From Legionellaceae bacterium (GTDB lineage Bacteria > Pseudomonadota > Gammaproteobacteria > Legionellales > Legionellaceae): a stretch of 12,717 nucleotides of DNA. Numbering within the stretch: position 1 is the stretch's first letter; the number at the start of each line of letters is the position of its first letter. The notes under the pieces were generated by a model. That model was not told the origin of the DNA. It made no database searches and worked only from the letters and a program-made list of their open reading frames with translations. The stretch covers positions 1 to 12,717 of the forward strand of contig DAIDLK010000015.1 of the NCBI GenBank assembly GCA_027449525.1. Direction: 5' to 3'. A program made the position numbers and the translations under genes. Positions 1-6,699 of the stretch are shown here, piece after piece.

Positions 1-430
1 ACAAGTTATTGCGGCGGTCGATCAAATCGGTGATGCGCCTGCCGCCATTGATTTAGTTGGTGTGGTTAAAGTGATGCTGGATAGCTTCTATGCCGGGGAG
101 CTGGACGCGCTGTATATTTCGTCAAATCAATTTGTGAATACCATGACGCAAAAGCCGCAGCTAGAACAAGTGCTTCCCTTGCCTATGGCAGAAGAAGACG
201 CGCAATTGTTAGGGCATCACTGGGATTATCTTTATGAGCCGGCGCGAGTTTATCAGGCGGTAGTTGAAAACATTGCGTGTGAACAAGCAGCTAAGATGCT
301 GGCGATGAAGAGTGCTACAGACAATGCCGGCGATTTAATCAAATCATTTCAATTGGCGTATAACAAAGCTCGACAAGCTGCAATTACGCAGGAATTGGCA
401 GAAATTGTTGGTGGTGCAAACGCGTTATAA
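1..430 (+). CDS. atpG: F1F0 ATP synthase gamma subunit, 3' part (5' end outside window)
   Basis: This is the C-terminal 142 residues of the gamma subunit, the central rotor shaft of F1 that couples proton flow to catalysis in the beta subunits. The frame is open from base 2, so the gene begins upstream and the first internal ATG at 62 is not its start. Recognisable family segments are the Rossmann-like part (VKVML, LYISSNQFVNTM, VLPLP, WDYLYEP) and the C-terminal coiled-coil helix (EQAAKM, ATDNAG, YNKARQAAITQEL). Compared with the E. coli protein as I recall it, about 15 residues are missing between WDYLYEP and VYQAVVEN, where the long C-terminal helix normally begins; the junction is near 239-250 and the frame is kept. 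It lies 11 bp upstream of atpD in the standard atp gene order. Identity is very secure; the functional effect of the gap is unknown. Confidence 0.97.
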   Translation, partial: QVIAAVDQIGDAPAAIDLVGVVKVMLDSFYAGELDALYISSNQFVNTMTQKPQLEQVLPLPMAEEDAQLLGHHWDYLYEPARVYQAVVENIACEQAAKMLAMKSATDNAGDLIKSFQLAYNKARQAAITQELAEIVGGANAL

Positions 431-441
431 GAGGGTATACG

Positions 442-1842
442 ATGAGTATCAATGCAGAAATTAGTGTGAAGGGTCATGTGGTGCAAGTAATTGGTCCGGT
501 TGTTGACGTTGAGTTTGTCGATACCGGTGTGCCAAAAATTTATGATGCGCTGCGCTTAGTGGACGGTGATTTAGTCTTTGAGGTGCAACAACAACTTGGT
601 GATGGTGTGGTCAGAACCATCGCGATGGGTACCACCGATGGCCTGTGTCGCGGTGCTGAAGTGCTTAAAACCGGTTATCCAATACAAGTTCCCGTTGGTA
701 CCAAGACTTTGGGCCGAATTATGGATGTGTTGGGTCGTCCCATTGACAACATTGGTCCGATTGGTGCTGAGGAAGAATGGTCTATTCACCGACGCCCCCC
801 CAGTTACGAAGAGCAAGCTGGTAGCCAAGAGTTGTTGGAGACAGGCATTAAGGTCATCGATTTGCTCTGTCCGTTTGCCAAAGGCGGTAAAGTGGGTTTA
901 TTTGGTGGCGCCGGGGTTGGTAAAACAGTTAACATGATGGAGTTGATTCGCAATATTGCCATTGAGCACAGCGGGTATTCTGTGTTTGCCGGGGTGGGTG
1001 AACGAACCCGCGAAGGGAATGATTTTTATCATGAAATGAAAGACTCGAATGTTTTGGATAAAGTATCCCTCGTGTACGGTCAAATGAATGAACCACCTGG
1101 CAACCGACTACGTGTTGCGTTAACCGGTTTAACCATGGCAGAGAAATTTCGTGATGAAGGCCGTGATGTGTTGTTCTTTATTGATAACATTTATCGCTAC
1201 ACATTGGCTGGGGTAGAGGTTTCTGCGTTATTGGGTCGTATGCCGTCAGCGGTAGGGTATCAGCCCACGCTGGCTGAAGAAATGGGTGTATTGCAAGAGC
1301 GCATTACTTCAACCAAAACCGGTTCGATTACTTCAATTCAAGCAGTCTATGTTCCGGCAGACGATTTAACCGATCCATCGCCTGCGACCACGTTTGCGCA
1401 TTTGGATGCCACCGTTGTGTTGTCCCGCCAAATTGCTGAAATTGGTATTTACCCAGCGGTTGACCCGCTCGACTCTACGTCGCGTCAGTTGGATCCGTTA
1501 GTTGTTGGTCAAGTGCATTACGACACAGCTCGTCGTGTGCAACAAACGCTGCAGCGGTATAAAGAATTAAAAGATATTATCGCTATTTTAGGTATGGATG
1601 AGTTGTCCGAAGAAGATAAACGTGTTGTGTCGCGTGCTCGAAAAATTCAGCGCTTTTTATCCCAGCCGTTTTTTGTGGCGGAAGTCTTTACCGGTTCGCC
1701 TGGTAAGTACGTGCCGCTAAAAGATACTATTCAGGCCTTCCAAGGTATTTTAGCGGGTGAATACGATGAGTTGCCTGAGCAGGCTTTTTACATGGTAGGC
1801 AATATCGACGAGGCCATTGCAAAAGCGAAGACGCTTGTATGA
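442..1842 (+). CDS. atpD: F1F0 ATP synthase beta subunit
   Basis: This is the catalytic beta subunit of F1, 466 residues, near the usual bacterial length of about 460. The Walker A loop GGAGVGKT is at 155-162, the catalytic GER segment at 186-188 (E187 corresponds to the general base), then the Walker B/DNIYRYT stretch, and the DELSEED loop that pushes on gamma is at 386-392. The N-terminal beta-barrel starts with VVQVIGPVVDVEF, preceded by about seven more residues than in E. coli. The ATG at 442 is supported by a GAGGG ribosome site at 431-435 with 6-bp spacing, and there is no nearer internal Met. The stop overlaps the start of atpC by 4 bp (ATGA), implying translational coupling. All catalytic motifs are intact, so the enzyme is predicted active. 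Confidence 0.99.
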   Translation: MSINAEISVKGHVVQVIGPVVDVEFVDTGVPKIYDALRLVDGDLVFEVQQQLGDGVVRTIAMGTTDGLCRGAEVLKTGYPIQVPVGTKTLGRIMDVLGRPIDNIGPIGAEEEWSIHRRPPSYEEQAGSQELLETGIKVIDLLCPFAKGGKVGLFGGAGVGKTVNMMELIRNIAIEHSGYSVFAGVGERTREGNDFYHEMKDSNVLDKVSLVYGQMNEPPGNRLRVALTGLTMAEKFRDEGRDVLFFIDNIYRYTLAGVEVSALLGRMPSAVGYQPTLAEEMGVLQERITSTKTGSITSIQAVYVPADDLTDPSPATTFAHLDATVVLSRQIAEIGIYPAVDPLDSTSRQLDPLVVGQVHYDTARRVQQTLQRYKELKDIIAILGMDELSEEDKRVVSRARKIQRFLSQPFFVAEVFTGSPGKYVPLKDTIQAFQGILAGEYDELPEQAFYMVGNIDEAIAKAKTLV

Positions 1843-2276
1843 GACCGAATCAAGAGCCGAGAACGCTGCGCTTAACCCTGGTTACTATCGAAAAAAAAAT
1901 TTTTTCTGGTGAGGTAGAAACCATAGTCGCGCCCGGCGAGTTAGGTAACATGGGTATTTTCCCGGGGCATGCCCCACTATTAACACGGTTAGTACCAGGT
2001 GAAATTCATGTGAGGCGGCCTGGCGGCGCAGAAGAGCTCTATTATGTGTCGGGAGGCTTGCTGGAAGTGCAACCGTATCTGGTCACTGTGTTAGCGGATG
2101 AAGCGGTGTGTGCGGACGATTTGGATGAAGCAGCGGCTCTCCAAGCCAAAGCTCAGGCCGAAGAAATGATCATGAGTCGTCATTCTGACATTGATTATAC
2201 CGTGGCAGCTAGTGAGCTAGCGCGTGCCGCAGCACAAATTCGTGCCATTCAAAAATTACGTAAGCAGTTAAGGTAA
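1839..2276 (+). CDS. atpC: F1F0 ATP synthase epsilon subunit
   Basis: This is the epsilon subunit, which sits on the gamma/c-ring foot of the rotor and can inhibit ATP hydrolysis through its C-terminal helices. It has 145 residues (E. coli 139). The N-terminal beta-sandwich (about 10-90) carries GELGNMGIFPGHAPLLT and YYVSGGLLEVQP; the C-terminal helical hairpin (about 95-145) begins at DDLDEAAAL and ends in a basic tail. The ATG overlaps the atpD stop in an ATGA quartet, the classic arrangement for coupled translation. An A9T6 homopolymer run occurs at codons 18-23. It is the last gene of the atp operon and ends 1 bp before the convergent 3' end of priA, leaving no room for a separate terminator. 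Confidence 0.97.
   Translation: MRPNQEPRTLRLTLVTIEKKIFSGEVETIVAPGELGNMGIFPGHAPLLTRLVPGEIHVRRPGGAEELYYVSGGLLEVQPYLVTVLADEAVCADDLDEAAALQAKAQAEEMIMSRHSDIDYTVAASELARAAAQIRAIQKLRKQLR
1891..1905 (+). repeat. A9T6 homopolymer tract inside atpC
   Basis: Nine A residues are followed directly by six T residues within codons for I-E-K-K-I-F-S near the start of atpC. Such runs can promote polymerase slippage and intrinsic DNA bending. The reading frame is intact across it in this sequence. It is not a terminator, because there is no GC-rich stem before the T run. Confidence 0.8.
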
Positions 2277-2277
2277 C

Positions 2278-4251
2278 TTAACTTAAATCCACTGGATCGC
2301 GGTCAATGCTCCAGCGGATGCCGCGTTTGCTGGGAGTTTGTGCTAGGAATTGACGCAGGTTGATGAGGTTTGCGTGCAGCGCTGCTCGGCTGTTGGCTTT
2401 GAGTAGTAATTGCATGTGGTAGTAGCTGGCCTTGCGGGCCATGGGCGCGGGTGCTGGCCCCAGGGCTTGGAGGTGATCGGTAAGCACTGCTTTTGCTTCC
2501 GTTAAAAAAGCGATGAGTGCGTCTGGGTCTTTGCCGTGTGCGCGCAGCAAGGCTAAAAAAGAAAAAGGTGGCCAGACTGCTTGCTTTCGCAATTCGAGTA
2601 AGTGCTCGCTAAAGGCATTAAAGCCCGATTGCACCAATTGATTGAGCAAAGGGTGTTCAGGTAAATGCGTTTGGATGAGCACGCGACCGGGAATGTCCGC
2701 CCGACCAGCCCGTCCAGCAACTTGAGTAATTAATTGTCCCAGGCGTTCAGTTGCTCGAAAATCTTGATTATAAAAACCGGCATCAATGTCTAGGATAACC
2801 ACCAGCGCTAATTGCGGAAAATGATGTCCCTTCGCCAGCATTTGCGTGCCAATGACAATCTGCGCTTGCTCGGTTCGGATATGCTCCAACTGCTGTTCAA
2901 GCGCACGGCTTGTTTTGATGACATCGCGGTCAAAGCGCAATAGGTTCGCGGTCGGGAAGTGTTCGGCGATGGCTTGTTGCACCCGTTGCGTGCCGGCGCC
3001 TACCGGCACTAACTCCGTGCTTTGACAGTGTTTGCAATTGGACGGGATGGTTTGCTGCTGGCCACAATGGTGACACAGGAGCATGTGTTTGCGCTTGTGC
3101 AGGGTGAAGTGACTGTCACAAGCAGCGCAATCAGCCATCCACCCACAAGCATGGCACAAGAGCACGGGTGCAAAGCCGCGCCGGTTAATAAAAATAAGCA
3201 CTTGCTGTTGTTGGCTAATGACGCCGGCAATGCTCTGCAGGGTCGCCGAAGCTAAACCATGTTGTAAGGGTTGATTGCGGATATCAATTAATTGGATGTG
3301 CAGTGGGTGTTGATTGAGTGCTTTTTGCGTTAGTTTCAATGGGTAGTATTTTTGTAGAGCAACGTTGTGCAAGCTTTCCAAGCTCGGTGTCGCAGAACCT
3401 AACACGATGGGAATCTGGTGGGCTTTTGCGCGCAGTAGAGCGGCATCGCGCGCAGAAAAGCGTACCCCGTCCATTTGTTTGAGTGACGCGTCATGTTCTT
3501 CGTCAACAATAATTAAGCCTAAATTGGGCAGAGGGGTAAATAACGCGGTGCGTGTACCGATGATAATCGACAGCCGGCCGTCGTTTGCGGCTTGCCAGGT
3601 TATGGCGCGTGCTCGATCAGTTAGGTGCGAATGCACCACACCTATCGGTAGCTGGAAGCGCGCCTGAACACGATCGAGTAGCTGTGGAGTTAAACCAATT
3701 TCGGGCACTAAGATAAGCACTTGGCGCTTGAGGGCCAATACCTCGGAGACCAACTGTAAATACACTTCGGTTTTACCGCTCCCCGTCACGCCGTGTAATA
3801 AAAAACACTGGTAACGGTTGAGCTCTTGGCGAATGGTATCTAGTGCGTGTTGTTGTTCGCTGTTTAGAGGGAGTGGTGGGTAAGTGGTTGTATTCGGTAT
3901 GGCGAGGTCTTGGGTGTTGATAACGGTTCGACCTTGTCGATAGAATTTTGGCAGAGCGAGCGTCAACACTTCCGCTAACGTGGCATGATAATACTCACTG
4001 ATGAATTGGCAAAATTGCAGTAACTCAAGGCTCATTAGCGGTGCGTCATCAATCACTTCTGCAATTGCTTTGAGTTTACTGGGCTGGTGCTCACTTGGCT
4101 GGTGGGAAATGACTAGACCTAAGCGTTTGCCGTGACGAAAAGGCACCCACACGCGAGCACCAATGTCCACGGGATGCTCACCTTGCCAATAATCAAAAAA
4201 ATGGTGTTTTGTGTTGAACACACTTACTTGCAGCGTGTGACGTTTTTCCAT
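2278..4251 (-). CDS. priA: Primosomal replication-restart helicase PriA, lacking the winged-helix domain
   Basis: PriA is a 3'-5' superfamily 2 DNA helicase that recognises stalled forks and reloads the replisome. In the 657 residues visible here are the N-terminal 3'-DNA-binding domain (about 5-108), Walker A GVTGSGKT at 154-161, DEEH at 250-253, GSATP at 285-289, eight zinc-binding cysteines (366, 369, 375, 378, 393, 396, 406, 409), IGTQMLAKGHHFP at 467-479, QVAGRAGR at 510-517, and a C-terminal domain ending in an RDPVD-type motif. E. coli PriA has 732 residues. The difference is concentrated between ALPKFYRQGR (99-108) and the Q-motif region near 130, where the winged-helix domain normally sits. 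The ATG follows the upstream gene's stop by 4 bp and has no good Shine-Dalgarno, so translation is probably coupled. All helicase and zinc residues are present. Confidence 0.96.
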   Translation of the reverse strand: MEKRHTLQVSVFNTKHHFFDYWQGEHPVDIGARVWVPFRHGKRLGLVISHQPSEHQPSKLKAIAEVIDDAPLMSLELLQFCQFISEYYHATLAEVLTLALPKFYRQGRTVINTQDLAIPNTTTYPPLPLNSEQQHALDTIRQELNRYQCFLLHGVTGSGKTEVYLQLVSEVLALKRQVLILVPEIGLTPQLLDRVQARFQLPIGVVHSHLTDRARAITWQAANDGRLSIIIGTRTALFTPLPNLGLIIVDEEHDASLKQMDGVRFSARDAALLRAKAHQIPIVLGSATPSLESLHNVALQKYYPLKLTQKALNQHPLHIQLIDIRNQPLQHGLASATLQSIAGVISQQQQVLIFINRRGFAPVLLCHACGWMADCAACDSHFTLHKRKHMLLCHHCGQQQTIPSNCKHCQSTELVPVGAGTQRVQQAIAEHFPTANLLRFDRDVIKTSRALEQQLEHIRTEQAQIVIGTQMLAKGHHFPQLALVVILDIDAGFYNQDFRATERLGQLITQVAGRAGRADIPGRVLIQTHLPEHPLLNQLVQSGFNAFSEHLLELRKQAVWPPFSFLALLRAHGKDPDALIAFLTEAKAVLTDHLQALGPAPAPMARKASYYHMQLLLKANSRAALHANLINLRQFLAQTPSKRGIRWSIDRDPVDLS

Positions 4252-4255
4252 GGGA

Positions 4256-4765
4256 TTAATTTGATTCGTTCGGTGGTTTGTTCCAAGTATGGCTAGCCGA
4301 TTGGCCTGGTGCAGAAAATACTTTGACGGTTAAGCTCTCAACGCGATGACGCGCCAGTTCATGTTGGTCCTTAATCAGTTCGTCGATAAACCAGCGGGAT
4401 AATTCTTCCACCGTGATGTTGGTCAGCGGTAGCAGTGTGATGTCTTCTTTTAAAAAAGGTATTTTTTTATGATTGAAGGTAAAGTAATAGTATGCATCGT
4501 CCTCGGCGTATCCTAAAAACGGTGAGTACATCGGCATGAGGAAGGTTTGATTGAGTTGTGAGCAAAGGGCGTGTATTCGCCGTTTGTAGTATCGGTAATC
4601 AAATGTCATACCATTTTCTTCCACCCAGGTGGAGAGAGCCAAATAGACCCCGTACCAGTGACCGTGGAGAGGTTCCCGTTCAGTAGCAGAGAAAATGGTA
4701 GTATGTCCTGCAGAGAATTTCATGGATTCTTTTTGTAATTCGACCGTTGTTAAATACCGCTTCAT
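4256..4765 (-). CDS. 6-pyruvoyltetrahydropterin synthase / QueD superfamily protein with atypical active site
   Basis: This 169-residue protein belongs to the PTPS/QueD (COG0720) fold, whose members act on dihydroneopterin triphosphate in pterin, folate or queuosine synthesis. Visible are FSAGH with H21, and H34-G-H36, giving the three zinc ligands; MTFDY (53-57), equivalent to the usual hydrophobic-V-D-F/Y strand; and NITVEELSRWF (116-126), like the family's P-T-x-E-N-L segment. There is no catalytic Cys before HGH; instead the sequence is E31-x-x-H-G-H, as in the PTPS-III class that can replace FolB in folate synthesis. However, the usual L-D-H segment reads L71-N72-Q73, and the C-terminal Glu position appears to be S151, so activity is uncertain. 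It starts 1 bp after the midA stop, with a GGTGAGG-like ribosome site inside midA, and runs into priA. Family is secure; exact reaction is not. Confidence 0.85.
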   Translation of the reverse strand: MKRYLTTVELQKESMKFSAGHTTIFSATEREPLHGHWYGVYLALSTWVEENGMTFDYRYYKRRIHALCSQLNQTFLMPMYSPFLGYAEDDAYYYFTFNHKKIPFLKEDITLLPLTNITVEELSRWFIDELIKDQHELARHRVESLTVKVFSAPGQSASHTWNKPPNESN

Positions 4766-4766
4766 G

Positions 4767-5879
4767 TTATAGCCTCACCCGTTGGTCGTTGAATTGAAAG
4801 CCAGCAATTGGCACATCGAGCTGTTTTGTGAGCGCGATCACTTTAAATAACTCACCCATTTCATGCGGTTGAATGAGTTTTTGGACAGCGCGGTTGGCCT
4901 GCAGGCGTGCTTGTTCAGTGGGGATCTCACGAAGCCAGCTTAGCAAATTATTGCCTAGCAAAAAAGAGGCTTGGTTGGTGAAGCCGGCAACGTGAAAACC
5001 TGCCGTTACCGCAGCCTGCGCAACATGGGTAAAGTCCACGTGTGCCGTGAGGTCTTGCTCACCAGGATGACTAAATGGGTCCGCATGGCTGGTCTGTCGC
5101 ATGTGACACATTAAAGTACCCTGGTGACGATCCGGATGGTAGTATTCGTGCGCCGGAAAACCATAATCGATAATAAATAACGCGCCGCGTGTTAGGAAGG
5201 TACTGCATTGCGCAAACCAGCCGTCAATGAATAAATTTGCCTCGGATAAATAAGGTACCTGGGTTAGGGATAGCACCTGTTGCACGTGATGAACGAGCCG
5301 CGGGTTGTCGCAGGGCAAAAATTCTTCGTGCCAAGTCACCTTATCCGTGAGAGACACCCTACTCTCTAGCACGCCGTCGTGGGTGTTTAAAAAGCGGTGC
5401 ACGGGCATCGCATCCAACACTTCGTTGGCTACTAAAATGCCTTCGAACGGTTTGGTTGGCCAAGTGGTTAGCCAATTCACCTGCGCACAATAATCCGGGT
5501 GGGTCGCCGCAATCAGTTGCCGTTGTTGCTCTTGCAACGAGGCGCTGAGTTCGATAATCGTATAAACTTGCGGTAAGCAATTCAGACGCTTTAAGCCGGT
5601 GAGCAAGTCAACACATAAGCGTCCAGAACCAGCACCAAATTCCATGAGAATGGGTTTGTCCAGCCGTTGCAGCAGGGGTGCAAATTGATTTGCCAGGGTG
5701 TAGCCAAACAGTGGGGTTAGTTCCGGTGCGGTAATGAAATCGCCCGATGAACCAAAAATGTGTTCTCGGGTACGGTAGTAGCCGCATTGGGGAGAGTAAA
5801 GTGCGTGCTGCATGAACTCGACAAACGGCATGTTGGCGCGACCGTCTAATACTTGGTGAAAAAAATCAATAAAACGCAT
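4767..5879 (-). CDS. SAM-dependent methyltransferase, MidA/NDUFAF7 family (COG1565)
   Basis: This is a Class I methyltransferase of the family whose mitochondrial member NDUFAF7 (MidA) methylates an arginine of the complex I subunit NDUFS2; the bacterial substrate is not settled. The protein is 370 residues from the ATG at 5879. Features in order are G-D-F-I-T-A-P-E-L (46-54), the SAM-binding motif EFGAGSGRL at 80-88, an acidic IIELS strand near 109, ANEVLDAMPVHRF at 151-163, IIDYGFP, and a QDLTAHVDFT segment, all typical of the family. A TTG six bases further upstream (5885) is an alternative start; neither start has a strong Shine-Dalgarno. It is the first gene of the minus-strand run and divergent from folM across 79 bp, an arrangement that links it to pterin genes. 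The family call is firm; the substrate is unknown. Confidence 0.92.
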   Translation of the reverse strand: MRFIDFFHQVLDGRANMPFVEFMQHALYSPQCGYYRTREHIFGSSGDFITAPELTPLFGYTLANQFAPLLQRLDKPILMEFGAGSGRLCVDLLTGLKRLNCLPQVYTIIELSASLQEQQRQLIAATHPDYCAQVNWLTTWPTKPFEGILVANEVLDAMPVHRFLNTHDGVLESRVSLTDKVTWHEEFLPCDNPRLVHHVQQVLSLTQVPYLSEANLFIDGWFAQCSTFLTRGALFIIDYGFPAHEYYHPDRHQGTLMCHMRQTSHADPFSHPGEQDLTAHVDFTHVAQAAVTAGFHVAGFTNQASFLLGNNLLSWLREIPTEQARLQANRAVQKLIQPHEMGELFKVIALTKQLDVPIAGFQFNDQRVRL

Positions 5880-5958
5880 GGTCAATCGACTGTCATTTGG
5901 TTACGGTTCACTATATCATGGTTTTAGCTGCTTCAGCCAATTAGGAAAGCTCTGAGAA
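5880..5958. promoter_or_regulatory. Divergent spacer between midA-like gene and folM, with putative minus-strand -10
   Basis: This 79-bp spacer is the longest gap in the window and must hold the promoters for both divergent genes unless they lie within coding sequence. On the minus strand TATAGT (plus-strand 5910-5915) is a fair -10 box, with a weak TTGGCT as -35 at 19-bp spacing, and would start RNA about 20-25 bases before the midA ATG. No convincing plus-strand -35/-10 pair was seen. The folM ribosome site AGGAAAG is at 5943-5949. Confidence 0.4.
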
Positions 5959-6699
5959 ATGTTACAGACGAATCGTGTTGCGCTCATTACGGGTGCTGGT
6001 CGACGGATTGGTGCTACTATCGCGCGCTATCTGCACACGGCGGGTTTTTCGGTGGCTATTCATTGTCACCGCTCGGTCAATGACGCCCAACGTCTAGCTG
6101 ATGAATTGAATCAATTACGCGTCGATAGTGCGCTGGTGTTGCAAGCTGATTTGCAGCAATTGGCGGCTTTACCAGCATTATTCAACCAGCTCTTGGCTTG
6201 GCGAGAGCAGCTTGATGTGTTGGTGAATAATGCCTCGTTGTTTTTGCGTACAGCGTTACCAGCCATTGACCCCGTGGCTGCTGAAGCAATGTGGTTAACC
6301 AACGTGCAAGCGCCGTTTTATTTAAGTGCGCTGGCTTATCCAACGCTCGCAGCCGTGCAGGGTTGTATTATCAATCTCACCGATGTGCATGCCACGAAAG
6401 CGCTGAAAGGCTACAGTGACTATTGCCAAACCAAAGCGGCCTTAGCCATGCAAACGATATCCCTCGCCCGTGAGTACGCACCTTTGGTGCGAGTGAATGC
6501 GGTGGCGCCCGGGGCGATTGCATGGCCCGAGGCAAGTAATGCGTTGACAGTGGCACAGCAAGCAAAGATTATTGCTAAAACCCCGCTGCAGTGCCATGGC
6601 TCGCCAGAATGGGTTGCGCAAGCCGTCCTGAGCCTTATTGATAACCCGTTCATTACCGGCCAAACTGTGTCGGTTGATGGTGGACGAAGTCTGGTTTAA
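5959..6699 (+). CDS. folM: Pteridine reductase / dihydromonapterin reductase, SDR family (FolM type)
   Basis: This is an NADPH-dependent short-chain dehydrogenase of 246 residues. The cofactor motif is T11-G-A-G-R-R-I-G18; the T-G-x-x-x-R-x-G form with Arg is the hallmark of pteridine reductases (PTR1/FolM) rather than general SDRs. NNAS is at 90-93. The active site shows D142 in place of the usual Ser, with Y155 and K159 (Y-C-Q-T-K), matching the Asp-Tyr-Lys set of PTR1. The C-terminus F-I-T-G-Q-T-x-S-V-D-G-G is standard. FolM reduces dihydromonapterin and dihydrofolate to their tetrahydro forms. The ATG is supported by AGGAAAG nine bases upstream. It is divergent from the midA/PTPS run, consistent with a shared pterin role. 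Its stop overlaps the convergent ggt stop in a TTAA palindrome. Confidence 0.9.
   Translation: MLQTNRVALITGAGRRIGATIARYLHTAGFSVAIHCHRSVNDAQRLADELNQLRVDSALVLQADLQQLAALPALFNQLLAWREQLDVLVNNASLFLRTALPAIDPVAAEAMWLTNVQAPFYLSALAYPTLAAVQGCIINLTDVHATKALKGYSDYCQTKAALAMQTISLAREYAPLVRVNAVAPGAIAWPEASNALTVAQQAKIIAKTPLQCHGSPEWVAQAVLSLIDNPFITGQTVSVDGGRSLV

Noticed and set aside
571..1083. Open frames on both strands inside atpD
   Set aside because: They overlap a fully conserved gene in other frames and show no family features.
2288..2316. Imperfect hairpin near the priA 3' end (CCACTGGA / TCCAGCGG, one mismatch) as a bidirectional terminator
   Set aside because: The loop is 13 bases, there is no T run on either side, and it lies within priA coding sequence.
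3022..3667. Plus-strand open frames antisense to priA
   Set aside because: They mirror conserved zinc-binding and helicase codons of priA and have no recognisable protein features.
5880..5885. TTG start for the MidA-like gene at 5885
   Set aside because: An ATG two codons downstream is more likely, and no Shine-Dalgarno favours the TTG.
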